Program-made: the position numbers and the translations under genes | Notes under the pieces: model-generated | Seen by the model: only the letters and a program-made list of their open reading frames with translations | The model's database searches: none | Told to the model about the DNA's origin: nothing | Part shown: positions 1 to 12,384 of the stretch, one piece after another | Position numbering within the stretch: the first letter of the stretch is position 1 | How the letters are laid out: every line of letters begins with the position of its first letter | Source: Arenicola marina | Lineage: Eukaryota > Annelida > Polychaeta > Arenicolidae | Assembly: GCA_964019135.1 (NCBI GenBank) | Contig: OZ025258.1 | Coordinates: forward strand, 30,746,186 to 30,810,185 | DNA length: 64,000 bases | Reading direction: 5' to 3'

Positions 1-575
1 TCCAATATGTGGTGGGTCCTGTTGGTTCGTTGGCATCAGTCTGTCGGCATAAGACGGTGGATTCGAAGCGTGTTGCTGGATCCTGTACATGATTGGGTTG
101 TAGATGGATATCTTGTACAGGTAGCGTGGAATCGTAGTGGATTGTGGCTAAGAGAAGTATGAGAGGTTAGATGATGGGGTCACATGAGTTATGTCGACAT
201 TGTGATTCCATTGAGTCGTGGCTCCGGGAGGTTGGCTCCGTGAGGTTTTGTAATAAATGGTATAAATCTAGTCAACACGGCCGTCTGTTTGGGTTAACGC
301 TGCGCATACAGACGCACAAGCAGTATGTGCATACATGCATGATTAATATTATATTCACGCCAGAAATACTGAACGCTGCAGATGCTTTCTATGTGTTGTA
401 CTCGTACCTGGTTATTAAGATAAGCTTCATACGGACATTCACACTCACCGATTCGAAGTAACATATGAAAGACAAACACTTTAGCCATTCCAGTGTGACC
501 AGCAGCATCAAACAACAACACATGTTTCTGGTGATATTCCTCGCTGTGTAGTCACGCCTTGCTGTCCCATTGCAG
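1..575. other. Intron sequence upstream of the first visible SGSM exon
   Basis: No exon, repeat array or RNA gene is recognised. The stretch ends in a good acceptor (CCCATTGCAG at 566-575), so it is taken to be intron of SGSM. Confidence 0.5.
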
Positions 576-3500
576 GGAAGGTCTTCCCCAAGCTGAAGAG
601 GAAGGGCAGCCGGATGTCACAGCTGAGCGGCCGCTCCGAGGACAAGTCGCTGTCGATGGACGAGCCGCCGGGGGGCGCCACTGTCGGCAGCACGCTGTCC
701 CAGACTCTGGAGGAGGAGGAGGAAGCCACTGACTACGTCTTCAGGATCATCAACGCTTTCCGGCCAGAACATATCAGTGAGTACGCGCGTCTCCTCTGGA
801 GAATAGTCTCTCTGAGAAATAATACTGACCTAACACAAGGATTCATCCTAACTGCGTTTTTTAATTGGGGAAGTAGTACATGGCAGGTTAGTGTCAGTTG
901 CTAGATTTACCAAGATTCTATCCCTGGCCAATTTCTTGTATTTGTTTCCCTTCAATATAGGCCATGTATTGCGTGGATAATAGTGAGCTTTGTATGTTGT
1001 AATTATTACTGACAGAAGTCTAAAGACTTCTGTCAGTATACTACTTTATTCGGTTTGTAAATTTGTTTGTTTGTGTGTTTGTTTATTCGCTCGATACAGG
1101 TCGCAATTCAAAACCTACGGTCATCAAACTTCACAGAAAGAAAGATTTGGGAAATAGCCCGGCTAAGTTCGTTAATGGCATATGTAGGTCAAAGGTCAAG
1201 GTCACAACGATTTTTTGAAAAAAAATCGTAGAACGCGAATATCTCCCTTAATATTAGGTCTAGAGACTTCGGGTAAGTTTCAGAATGTGCTACTATTTAA
1301 GGCGCATCTTTCAGCCGTTGATCACTTTTTGACGCGTCATACTCATTTTCGAGCTACATGACGTTTTATGTTTTCCGAAAAACGCCAAAGATGACCTTGA
1401 ACGGTTGTGCTGCGATTTGACCACTTTAGGTTAAAGATATCACTCTGGTGTTCTGGCCTCTCATAAAAATATAAATGAAACTGGCCCCTGTGAAATCTGA
1501 GATTTTTCGCATGCGTCATATGACGTCAGGATGACGTCACTTTTGGTACATACAAAAAATCGTCAAAAATCGGAAAAAAATGCTAAAAATACAAAAATGG
1601 CGCCGTATGGTAGGGAAAAAGATTCCTAGTTCAGCAGAATAATAAAAACAATATGTTCCAATCTTACTTCCGGTTCCAGGGGTGACGGCAATTCCCCATG
1701 GGACCTCCCATGTTAAAGCCCTCAATCTCTCAGGCTGGGGAAATTTTGTTTGCCCCGTATTTCATAGGTGCCTGCATCAAACAGTTTCGGGATTTTTTCG
1801 TTGGTTAAACAAGGTACCCAGTAACCATGGTCCTTACTAGAGGGAATGCGGATAATAACTGACGTCACAGGATTTGTTTGAAATTTTCCCTATTGTGAAA
1901 GATAGGGATTTTTGGGGCTTGCAGGGGCTCCCACGGGCGTCCTATTGAAGCCAACGCTCTATGTTTTCAGTTGTTGATGGATAGTAGTAGGATGAGTCAT
2001 TAACTATAAACACGGCGACATAGCCCTGTAACTTTTTGGTATATAGTCGAACGCGTTTAACATGGGACCCTATGGAGATAATCAAACTTCCTTCAATATG
2101 ACGTACTTCCGTTTGAGCGATCTCACTTTGCTTTACGACGGTGCGAGATATGGACGAGTGCAAGAGGTCTACGGTATACCCACGGCAAACGCGCGTCTCA
2201 GTTTCGTTTCTATGGCCACCGAAGATTTGCTCAATGATAAAGTATACAAATTGGGTCTAACTTAAAAAAATCCTCAAAAATCGGCAAAACAAGCTAGAGC
2301 TTAGATCTTTACGGATGGTGGTAGGGAACATACGTATCCAGATCACTATTGGCAGCTAATCTTTATTATTATTTTTATCATGGCTGCAGAGTCCTTTCTG
2401 CGTCTGTTTTTTTTAATTTATCCGTAATGATGAAGAATAGCAATTTTCGGTAATTATGTCAAGCCATTTCAGAAGAGCTGACCGTCCTACCGCCGTTCTA
2501 GTCAACGTTTTTGATTGATAGTACAAAGGTTTGTGTTTTGGTATTTGGACGTGGTCGTGCGTCATGCCATGACGTCAGCATGACGTGATGACGTCATAAT
2601 TTGGTAAATGCCATTACTGGCCAATTATACGTCATAGCGACTTCCGGTTTGTTTGAGGTTAAACCTTATACCAAGAGACAACTGGTGGTATGCGTAACTT
2701 TTTTGGTGGTACTGAAGCGTGTGCGTCAAAAACGACGTCCAAGTTTACGTTACCCGACTTAATCGCGAGATCGTCTAAGTTTCAACTACATAGGCACTAG
2801 CTGAAATCAGTAGGTACATAAGCAGGTAAAGTGAAAAACATTGAAGCTAAATTGTTCATTTTTGTAAGCGTCAGTGACGTCATGTGACGTCACGTTGACG
2901 TTTCCATGGCAACGGAACTAAGCCCAAAGTTAAAGTATAGAGAGTCTGGCCAAATTGGAAAATTCAATAAAATCAGGTGAAGAGAGAGAGAGAGAGGAGC
3001 TGTACGACATTGGTGCAAGTTACTTCTGTCAGTCCCATTCAGCCTACGGCTGATTATGGTCTTGTTTTTTAAATATCGGCTATCCTGTTTGTATTTTATA
3101 GAATGTTGAAAATTTTATTCTTGCGTTCCTCAGCTGCTGATATGTTGGATCCGAAGGCCCGGGGGGAGAAGACGGAGCGGGGTGAGAAGGGGGGCAGCAG
3201 TGGGGGCAGCAGCACCAGCAGTCTGCCCTACCCCTGGAGCACGCGGCCCGAGGAGACTCAACCGAGCCCAGGGTCGGCGAGCCGGGCCCCGCACCCGCCC
3301 TTCCCCAGCAGCATTCAGTCGTACGCCCGCTCCCAGGAGGAGTACAACACCACGTGCATTCACGCCACGGCCGGACACAGGTAGGCCACGTGCCAGTCGT
3401 ATGGCCACGTGCCAGTCGTATGACCACGTGCCAGTCGTATGGCCACGTGCCAGTCGTGGCCCACGTGTCAGTCGTATGGCCACGTGCCAATCGTATGGCC

Positions 3501-6500
3501 ACATGTATGGCCACGTGCCAGTCGTATGGCCACATGTATGGCCACGTGCCAGTCGTATGGCCACGTGCCAGTCGTATGACCACGTGCAAGTCGTATGACC
3601 ACGTGCCAGTCGTATGGCGACGCGCCAGTCGTATGCCCATGTGCCAATCGTATGGCCACATGTATGGCGACGCGCCAGTCGTATGCCCATGTGCCAATCG
3701 TATGGCCACATGTATGGCGACGCGCCAGTCGTATGGCCACGTGCCAATCGTATGGCCACATGCATGGCCACGTGCCAGTCGTATGGTCACATGTATGGCG
3801 ACGCGCCAGTCGTATGGCCACGTGCCAGTCGTATGGCCACATGTATGGACACGTGCCAGTCGTATGACCACGTGCCAGTCTTCTGGCCACGTGCAAGTCG
3901 TATGACCACGTGCCAGTCGTATGGCGACGCGCCAGTCGTGGCCCACGTGCCAGTGTAAACGTGTATACGCGTGACCTGCAACTGTCGATTGTAACTATGT
4001 GACCTTTGATCTGTGATTGTAGTCTATCACTATATCGTGTGCAGATACGAGCAATGTCGATTATAGAAATGTGACATAACTATCGTTGACCTGTGACTAT
4101 GTCTGGTGTAAACACGTGTCCTACGACTATGTTTGGTGTAGACGCGTAAACTGAGGCTCAAATGTAGACACGTGACCTGTCACTATAAAGTGTAGACAAT
4201 TGACTTGAGACTATCTAGTATAGACACGTGACCTGTCACTATAAAGTGTAGACAATTGGCTTGAGACTATCTAGTGTAGACACGTGACCTGTGGCTATGT
4301 CGGGTGTAGACACGCGTTATTGTTCCAGAAGCGCTGTCAAACAACTCTGCGACACGATGACGAGGCAAATCCTGTCGCGGGCCTTCTATGGGTGTAAGTA
4401 TCTCTACAGTCTGTACAGTCTGTTCTAACGCCGGCGGCACGCAGCCTAGGCATTAATACAATTAGCAGTAAGAGGAATTGTCTTGATAATTATAATGTCA
4501 GCATATTTTAACAAGTGATGTAAAAAGTTATTGGGCTAATAGTCTCTACCATTTTGGTCTTGGACATTTAGATTATTTTGCCGGCGTATGGAAAGTCGCG
4601 CGTGCGAAAACATTTGGGAATCGCTTCACTGAGGCTGAAGATTATTAATGTGTTTGTGCCGCGATTTTGTTTATCTCAGAGTTAACTTTGTTTTAGGTAA
4701 GACAAACAAATAATAATGATTTTAAAAGAGAGTTTACAGTTTTTATTCCACGATATCAGTATAAACGCGTTCGTCAAATTAGCAAAAGTGAGGTCCGGCG
4801 GGTTTCTGTGAGCATTGCATCTGAGCGTTATTTAAATTCCCCAATGATGTCACAAGATTGACAGGTGAGCTTTGATACACTGCGTAGGCATCTGTTGTCG
4901 AGGGCGTGTATTGTTCTCATGGTTGAGTGCTTTTCGTTCAAGCCAATGAGCAGAGAGAATCTGAGTCTCAATGTAAAAGCACGTGCGTTTGTATTCCCCT
5001 TTGACGTCACTTTCCTCGCTCCCAGAATTTAAGTCGGCATGTGCGAAAACACGTGGAAAAAGTATTCCCTTCTACTATTTGGGGCGTTACAGCTCGATAA
5101 TATAAGCGTGGAAACACAGAAGATTAATATGAGTTAAAGTTGTTTGGCATGGCACCAACTGTTTAAGCTTAATCATATGAGACTCCCTCGTTGACGCCAA
5201 TCCGAGAGAACCGGCCAGAGAACCTAACCCTCTCCGACTCGTCCGGTCTTGCAGGGCTGTCGTATTGCCGTCACCTAAAGACGGTTCGTACCCACCTGTC
5301 TGGACTGGTGAACCACAAGGTGGTTGCCGTGGACAACCCCACGGACGCCTCCTCTGGGCTGACCGTGGAGCTGTGGGAGACCCTCAGCGGCTCCGGCGTC
5401 GTAAGTACTGTCAATGGCTCCAGAAAACCATTAAAGATAATATCCTATATATGTATCCTGACCACATGGGTGATATCTGTTCATTGGCGTCATTTCATTG
5501 GTTATATTAGTTATTTATCCCACGTTCAATACCGTTACATGAAGAATCTTCCTAACATTGCGGGATGACCTATGTCAGGAAGCTATATTCCGCATGAGGC
5601 CAACCGTATTTTTTTAAATGTTGTTGGTCTACTACTCTGTGTATGATGCCACCTAATACAATCGTGTATATATGTAATATATTACCCCCCCCCCCCCTCC
5701 CCTTGACAGTTGACTGCGGAGGTTGAGGTCTACAGACTGGTGTATTACGGTGGTTGTGAGCACTCTATCAGGAAAGAGGTGAGTGCTGCAGTTTACGTCA
5801 ATTCTCGGAAGGCTCTGTTATGAATCTCGTCAGTGTGGTAGGCAATCAATTGAAGTCATATTCATTAGTGAGTGTATTAGCTTGGTATGTGTTATTACCG
5901 TCCAATGCCGATTGTATCATAGTGGTGTATGCGTAATACATGAGCTGAGGCCACTTTAACCTCCGGCCTCACGCATTGTAACCCTCTAGCCCAAACCCTT
6001 ATAAAGTTATGGACTCGCTCCACTATAACTCTAGATTCACCCCATATAACTGTATAGCCGCACCCTCTATTATCTTCTAGTCTTTTATACCACACCCTAT
6101 GACATCATCCCTTATCATCTTCTAGCCTCACCGTCTATCACCCCCTAGTCTTACCCCCTATGACACCACCCTTCAACCTCACCCCCTTGTTACCCCTCCA
6201 CCCGTCCTTACAGGCCTGGCCCTACCTGCTGGGCCACTACAAGTTCGGCAGCACGGCGGCCGAGCGGGTCGATGACGACAATGCTTTGAAGGGCCAGTAC
6301 GAGAACACCATGTCTGAGTGGCTGGCCGTGGAGGCCATCGTGCGACAGCGGGACAAGGAGGTGATGGCCGCCAACCTCGCCAAGCTCTCCCAGGAGAGCA
6401 CGGACGGCCACATCCCGCTTATCCGCAAGGACTCCTCGCTTAGCAACGACGTCTTCGAGAGCGTCGACTCGGATGACTTCTCGCACCCGGAGACGGTGCC

Positions 6501-9500
6501 CGAGGAGAGCTCGAGCGCCGTGACCCCCAACAGCCCGACCCCGGTGCCCTCCGAGCCGTCGGGGTCGCGCGCGGGGTCCCGCCCGGGGTCACGTCCGGGG
6601 TCATGCCCGGGGTCATGCCCGGGGTCACGACCCGGGTCGACGTCCCAGGCGGGGACGGGGGCGGGGGCGGGGGCGGGTGTGGCCGGCGGAGAGGGTGTGA
6701 AGGGCGAGAGCCTGTTGCACCAGGCGCTGAGCTCGGTGAGGAGCGCCGAGGGCAAGGATGTGACGTCACCGGATGAGGGTATCGGCGACTCCATCGGGCG
6801 CCACGACTCGGACTCAAAGCGAAGCGACAGCTGCGACACGGACCGCAACGTGGACGCGCTGCGCTCGGAGAGCGATGACGTCACTTCCGCCGCCGATGTC
6901 CGCAGCATTCTGGTTACCAACCCGACCATGGACGCTGGGGATGAGGCGGCAGCGGCGGCGGCGGGAGGAGATGGGGACCTCGCGGGTATGGACAGGGAAG
7001 GGGACGCTGAAGAGGGGGATGCTGAAGCCACCGCCGAGTTGAGGGCTGAGAAGCTGCTGAGTACTTCTGAGGATGGTGGTAAGTGTAACGTCTCATTGTC
7101 GTAATTATGCGTATATATTACGCAACTTGTGTCCTGTTACCATTGTCCTACAAGTAACAGGACCATGTCTACTATCACTGGCCAGGTCTGCGATAACAAG
7201 ACTTGCTAAAACGCCACACTGTAGAAATCTGCGAAGCAACTTCTGAGCAGCCTTTTGATTTAAAGACGAAGTTAAGAATATAAGCTTAAGTTCTTGCTAC
7301 CTAAGTTAAAATCTCGTTTATGAGTGAACTATAAGAAGCCTTGCTTATACGGTTTGTATGTGAACTTAATGTGCTTGTTTTTTTATACATATATATATGA
7401 TCAATTTTATTCTGCAACTCAGCGTTTCGTACTTCGTAAATATATAATATTCTATCTTATCTCGTTGCAGACCACCTACAGCTCTCGGCCTCTCGCGAGA
7501 GTCTCATCTCGCCCGCCTCACCCGTCTCCAATGCTTCCAACGGTGGAATCTATTCGGTAAGGTCGCCGTGAGCGTGGGGTACCTGGAGTAGACATACCAC
7601 TTAGTGACATGTAAATCTTGTTGCAAGAGACCCATAAGTAATAAAGATACAGCCAATTCATGACAAGTATATGTCACGCCGTAGTATTTTGTACTATCGT
7701 AATTGCTCGAATAAGCGCACGGGCGGTTATTTTTTCGAGTAAAGAATTTCCCGGGCGCTTATTCGAGCAACTACGGTATGTATAAGAAAAGAATCCTGGA
7801 ACTGACAGATAATTTTAAATGCTCTTGAGCACGGGTTTTGGGATTTTACATATATAAGAAATAATTGCCCGGGTTTGCTATTAGAATGAATACGGTAATA
7901 TTTTTTTTTCCGCACTTTTTTTCCCACAGGCTGAGTTGCTGGACAACGTGGCGCTAAACCTTCACCGCATTGACAAGGACGTTCAGAGGTGTGATCGTAA
8001 CTACAGCTACTTCAACCCGACCAACCTGGACAAACTGAGAAACGTCATGTGCACGTAAGTCTCGGCGTCTGGCCGTCACGTGGTCAGATCTCGCTAGATC
8101 ACTTAAGGTCGCTCTTACGGGGTCGAAGACATTTGCATAAATTGCATGCAATTTTGCTTATTGACAGCATAGATTTACGCAAATGAGAATGTGTCTAAAT
8201 TTAACTTTCATGCAATATATTAGTCTTCCTTGAACTGCAATGCAGTAAAGAGCCTTAGAAGTGTCGGTTGAGGATCAGAGCCAGAAATCATATGACGTAA
8301 TTATCGCTCCGTTTGCATCAATGTATGGTTGCCATAATGGTGATCATGACGGTTATTAAGTCAAGGGGTCAAATTAAGACATAATAGCGGAACATTGATA
8401 TGTCATGATGGTATATAGATTATGTGTTTCTCGTGTTGCATTTATTAAGAAATATTAAATTCATAAAGTTATTTGTGAACATGACTGCATGATATGATGT
8501 GGTGATTATGTTTGACAGGTACGTGTGGGAGCACCTTGATGTGGGCTACGTGCAGGGGATGTGTGACCTCGTGGCGCCGCTCCTGGTTGTCCTGGACGAC
8601 GGTAGGTGTCGCTCGGGCATGCCTGGCCCCTACATACTATAGTTACAACCAATACGGCGCACCGTGGAAACACGTAACAGCGAAACCTTTACAAACGGAT
8701 TGGCTTTTGAAGACCATTGTAGCTGGGCCGAAATACCTCATGGGACCATACAATAATATCTGAGCCGAATCATTTATATATATTATTACGACCTGTGCCT
8801 GAGTGGATGTATTGCAGCGCAATGCTATATTTCGTGAGACCATTTTTTTCGTCCCTGTTGAAGGGGATCGGTTTTTAAAGCTGTAATAGTTGTGTTCTGT
8901 GATATCCGAGTGGCCGGAGGAATCATGGGCTACGTGTCTTGTTGTCTGCAGAGGCTAAGACGTACAGCTGCTTCTGTCACCTCATGAAGAGGATGTCCAA
9001 CAATTTCCCGCAAGGTGGCGCCATGGACCAGCATTTCGCCAACATGAGATCGCTGATTCAGGTATAACTTGGGGACAAGTCGATGTCTGCACATCAAAAA
9101 CCCACTTTAAATTTCATTCAAACGTGTCGAAGAATACGACTTGACAGCTGCAGAATGTCGCCGCCTGTTAACTTTGTATGTTACCAGGAATAAGCGCCAA
9201 CATGCAGTCACTGCATTATCGTTGTCATCAATGATGGATAATGATGATATCATACTTCATAAACTGGAAATGCGTAGACATATACATACGTGTAACTGTG
9301 ATATTATTAATTTGGCCATCAGATTATCAGCTTCGGCGAGGTTAGCATTAACAAGGATACCTATATATTCTCCATGACGACATGATGAGGATCCAGGAAA
9401 GAATGCGGGGGTAAAATAACGTAGTTTTTGTTCTCGACATTCAGATCCTGGATCCTGAGTTATTCGAGCACATGCACCAAAATGGGGACTACACTCACTT

Positions 9501-10591
9501 CTACTTCTGCTACCGGTGGTTCCTGCTCGACTTCAAGAGAGGTCAGTTGTCACGTGTCACGTGGTTCACCCAACAGGTGTGTGATCATATTACGCCTGAT
9601 TATCGAACAGAGTACTGTCATACTTCCAGACCTCCTACCTTACTTCATCTTTTATTTAATTATCTCAATTCTCGCATTTCCATACATTTAAGTTGCCCCC
9701 TACTAGTTCCTTTGTATCTTTGTGATGACGCGATGATTTTGGTTTCACTCAATGTGAGTCCCCAGAGCGAGGATTGGTAACGTTATCATGTTTTGCCTTT
9801 CGCGTTTGTATTGGTTCATTCTCAAATAAATGATATTGAGTGTTGAACCTGCTTGCAGAGCTGGTGTACGATGACGTGTTCTCGGTGTGGGAGACGATCT
9901 GGGCGGCCAAGTGCATCAGCTCCCCGCATTACGTCCTCTTCATCGCCCTGGCGCTGGTCCAGTATTACAGGGAGATCATCATTGACAACTGCATGGACTT
10001 CACCGACATCATCAAATTCTTTAACGGTCAGTGGTATCTCATTAACACAAATATTGGTATAAGCCGGTGTAATCAGATTTGTTTAACAGTCAGTGACAGT
10101 AGTTCTGGCCATGGTAGCGTAACCTAATCTCATCAGATTCATTAACGGTCAGTGGTAGTCTCCTTAACAACATTGATGTAAGCCAATGTCATCAGACAAC
10201 ATCATTTTTTTTTTGGTAATGATCAATAATTCTAGTAGTAGTTATAGCAACCATGGTGATGCGAGTGCCAAAGTTTCATGCTACCATGGTTCAGTTGATC
10301 CTCCCGTAAATACCTACTGCCAGAAGATAATGGGTATGGTTGTCTCTCCTTAGTTAAATCACAATGATCTCGTTTTGGTACGGCGTTGTTCATTCTCTAT
10401 GGAGTAAGGAAACATATGAGTATGTTAACATCAGGGTAAACATAACAACACTCTTCAGTGTTTTCTTTGTTTCTTATGTTATGGGCCTTTTCATCATTAC
10501 AGAAATGGCCGAACGCCATAATGCCAAACAGGTGCTGGGCATCGCCAGAGATCTCGTCTACAAACTGCAAGATTTAATAGAGAGCAAGTAA
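576..10591 (+). CDS. SGSM: Small G protein signalling modulator (SGSM1/2-like), TBC Rab-GAP; 3' thirteen exons, 5' end outside window
   Basis: Exons seen: 576-776, 3134-3380, 4329-4393, 5255-5400, 5710-5778, 6214-7078, 7471-7556, 7930-8054, 8519-8601, 8952-9061, 9445-9541, 9859-10026, 10503-10591; all join in consistent phase and end at TAA. The first exon has the family's KVFPKLKRK and ATDYVFRII segments. Later exons give [16 protein letters not shown] and the split TBC domain: [12 protein letters not shown], then a long Ser/Gly/acidic insert (exon 6214-7078, with GSRPGS-type repeats), then [16 protein letters not shown] (IxxDxxR, arginine finger) and GYVQGMCD (glutamine finger), through to IKFFNEMAERHN. 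In this family the RUN/TBC proteins bind Rab/Rap GTPases and stimulate GTP hydrolysis on endosome-related membranes. The long insert inside the TBC domain is typical of SGSM. The N-terminal RUN domain lies upstream of position 1. Whether the orthologue is SGSM1 or SGSM2 cannot be decided here. Confidence 0.95.
1007..1038. repeat. Perfect inverted repeat, 15-bp arms, 2-base spacer
   Basis: The left arm 1007-1021 and right arm 1024-1038 are exact complements around AGACTTCTGTCAGTA. The right arm also holds the 12-mer ACTTCTGTCAGT that recurs at 3022-3033. Confidence 0.8.
1026..3033. mobile_element. Probable ~2-kb interspersed element in an SGSM intron, flanked by 12-bp direct repeats, rich in TGACGTCA
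   Basis: The 12-mer ACTTCTGTCAGT occurs at 1026-1037 and 3022-3033 and could be a target duplication. Between the copies lies low-coding DNA with at least six TGACGTCA palindromes (for example 1521 and 1532), a triple AGGTCA cluster at 1186-1204 and a (GA)n run near 2981-2996. No transposase or reverse transcriptase is visible, so the element would be non-autonomous. The family is not recognised, and the block could instead be two or three older insertions. Confidence 0.4.
3381..3955 (+). repeat. 19-bp minisatellite carrying about 19 CACGTG E-boxes, starting at the SGSM splice donor
   Basis: The unit is close to GTATGGCCACGTGCCAGTC. The first unit starts at the donor GT of exon 3134-3380 (donor reads GTAGGCCACGTGCC). 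Some units carry an extra ACATGTATGG, and others are mutated to GCGACGCGCC. The array is open in several frames on both strands, but that follows from the repeat and is not evidence of a protein. Confidence 0.9.
3957..4320 (+). repeat. Degenerate ~50-60-bp tandem repeats with further CACGTG(AC) motifs
   Basis: Phrases such as GTAGACACGTGACCTGT and TGTAGACAATTG recur at about 4168, 4225 and 4282. Four more CACGTG sites lie here (near 4115, 4167, 4222, 4280). The region follows the 19-bp array without a gap and ends just before the SGSM exon at 4329. Confidence 0.7.
4394..10502. other. Remaining SGSM introns: nothing beyond simple repeats seen
   Basis: Intron 4394-5254 shows no recognisable feature. 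Intron 5401-5709 has a poly(C) tract near 5687-5697 just before its acceptor. Intron 5779-6213 has degenerate pyrimidine-rich repeats (CACCCTCTAT/CTTCTAG-like) from about 5940 to 6205. Introns 7079-7470, 7557-7929, 8055-8518, 8602-8951, 9062-9444 and 9542-9858 show no gene or RNA. Intron 10027-10502 holds the duplications listed separately. Confidence 0.6.
10010..10195 (+). repeat. About three degenerate copies of a ~60-bp unit spanning an SGSM exon end and its splice donor
   Basis: The exon end plus donor TTAACGGTCAGTGGTA at 10021-10036 recurs as TTTAACAGTCAGTGACAG near 10082 and ATTAACGGTCAGTGGTAG near 10141, each preceded by ATCA(A/G)ATT. Downstream words (TTAACA..A.ATTG.TATAAGCC) recur as well. 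The spacing is about 60-61 bases. Confidence 0.75.
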
Positions 10592-10617
10592 GCTGGCCGC
10601 CCCCGGGAGATACATCA

Positions 10618-11756
10618 ATGGCGCCGTATCCCGGGCCACCGCTGCCGTAGATGGCGCCGTATCCCGGGCCACCGCTGCCGTAGATGGCGCCGTATCCCGG
10701 GCCGCCGCTGCCGTAGATGGCGCCGTATGCGGGGCCGCCGCTGCCGTAGATGGCGCCGTATGCCGGGCCGCCGCTGCCGTAGATGGCGCCGTATCCCGGG
10801 CCGCCGCTGCCGTAGATGGCGCCGTGTGCCGGGCCGCCGCTGCCGTAGATGGCGCCGTATGCCGGGCCGCCGCTGCCGTAGATGGCGCCGTATGCCGGGC
10901 CGCCGCTGCCGTAGATGGCGCCGTATGCCGGGCCACCGCTGCCGTAGATGGCGCCGTATGCCGGGCCACCGCTACCGTAGATGGTGCCGTATCCCGGGCC
11001 GCCGCTGCCGTAGATGGCGCCGTATGCCGGGCCACCGCTGCCGTAGATGGCGCCGTATGCCGGGCCACCGCTGTCGTAGATGGCGCCGTATGCCGGGCCG
11101 CCGCTGCCGTAGATGGCGCCGTATGCCGGGCCACCGCTGCCGTAGATGGCGCCGTATGCCGGGCCGCCGCTGCCGTAGATGGCGCCGTATGCCGGGCCAC
11201 CGCCGCCGTAGATGGCGCCGTATCCCGGGCCGCCGCTGCCGTAGATGGCGCCGTATGCCGGGCCGCCGCTGCCGTAGATGGCGCCGTATGCCGGGCCACC
11301 GCCGCCGTAGATGGCGCCGTATCCCGGGCCGCCGCTGCCGTAGATGGCGCCGTATCCCGGGCCGCCGCTGCCGTAGATGGCGCCGTATGCCGGGCCACCG
11401 CTGCCGTAGATGGCGCCGTATGCCGGGCCACCGCTGCCGTAGATGGCGCCGTAGATGGCGCCGTATGCCGGGCCGCCGCTGCCGTAGATGGCGCCGTATC
11501 CCGGGCCGCCGCTGCCGTAGATGGCGCCGTATGCCGGGCCACCGCTGCCGTAGATGGCGCCGTATGCCGGGCCACCGCTGCCGTAGATGGCGCCGTATCC
11601 CGGGCCACCGCTGCCGTAGATGGCGCCGTATCCCGGGCCACCGCTGCCGTAGATGGCGCCGTATCCCGGGCCGCCGCTGCCGTAGATGGCGCCGTGTGCC
11701 GGGCCGCCGCTGCCGTAGATGGCGCCGTATGCCGGGCCACCGCTGCCGTAGATGGC
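10618..11756 (+). repeat. 33-bp GC-rich minisatellite, about 34 copies, in the SGSM 3' flank
   Basis: Each unit reads roughly ATGGCGCCGTAT(C/G)CCGGGCC followed by (A/G)CCGCTGCCGTAG. It begins 26 bases after the SGSM stop codon and is probably 3' UTR. Units differ mainly at two or three positions, and there is one short unit near 11447. Every junction contains TAGATGGCGCC. The length is divisible by three, so long frames stay open on both strands (Arg/Trp-rich, Ala/Val-rich or Ala/Pro/Thr-rich); I do not regard these as genes. Confidence 0.95.
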
Positions 11757-11817
11757 GGGACTGCCGTCATGCCAGGAGAAGCTGGCACCACGTTATACGG
11801 ACCTGCCTGTGACGGCA

Positions 11818-12350
11818 GCACTGCAATCACCACCAAGACAAACCAGTCTGCGGTGGATGGTCGCACCGCTGGCATCTTGCACCACTGCAATCACCACCAA
11901 GACAAACCAGTCTGCGGTGGATGGTCGCACCGCTGGCATCTTGCACCACTGCAATCACCACCAAGACAAACCAGTCTGCGGTGGATGGTCGCACCGCTGG
12001 CATCTTGCAGCACTGCAATCACCACCAAGACAAACCAGTCTGCGGTGGATGGTCGCACCGCTGGCATCTTGCACCACTGCAATCACCACCAAGACAAACC
12101 AGTCTGCGGTGGATGGTCGCACCGCTGGCATCTTGCACCACTGCAATCACCACCAAGACAAACCAGTCTGCGGTAGATGGTCGCACCGCTGGCATCTTGC
12201 ACCACTGCAATCACCACCAAGACAAACCAGTCTGCGGTGGATGGTCGCACCGCTGGAATCTTGCAGCACTGCAATCACCACCAAGACCAACCAGTCTGCG
12301 GTGGATGGTCGCACCGCTGGCATCTTGCAGCACTGCAATCACCACCAACA
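11818..12350 (+). repeat. 64-bp tandem repeat, about 8 copies
   Basis: The word CAATCACCACCAAGACAAAC recurs every 64 bases from about 11823 to 12279, joined by GCGGTGGATGGTCGCACCGC. Copies are nearly identical, and the last is truncated. The array directly follows the 33-bp array. Confidence 0.95.
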
Positions 12351-12384
12351 AACCAAAACAACAGATGGTTGTACTGCTGGCATC

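Noticed and set aside
3080-3981. Frames of 138-288 codons over the E-box array
   Set aside because: Repeat-derived, overlapping the real SGSM exon 3134-3380 on the opposite strand or other frames.
6237-7031. Minus-strand frame of 264 codons opposite the large SGSM exon
   Set aside because: Low-complexity shadow of a GC-rich coding exon; the plus strand matches SGSM.
10574-12176. Open frames of 361-450 codons on both strands over the 33-bp and 64-bp arrays
   Set aside because: They exist because the 33-bp unit is a multiple of three and lacks stops in several frames; both strands are open at once and the array lies past the SGSM stop.
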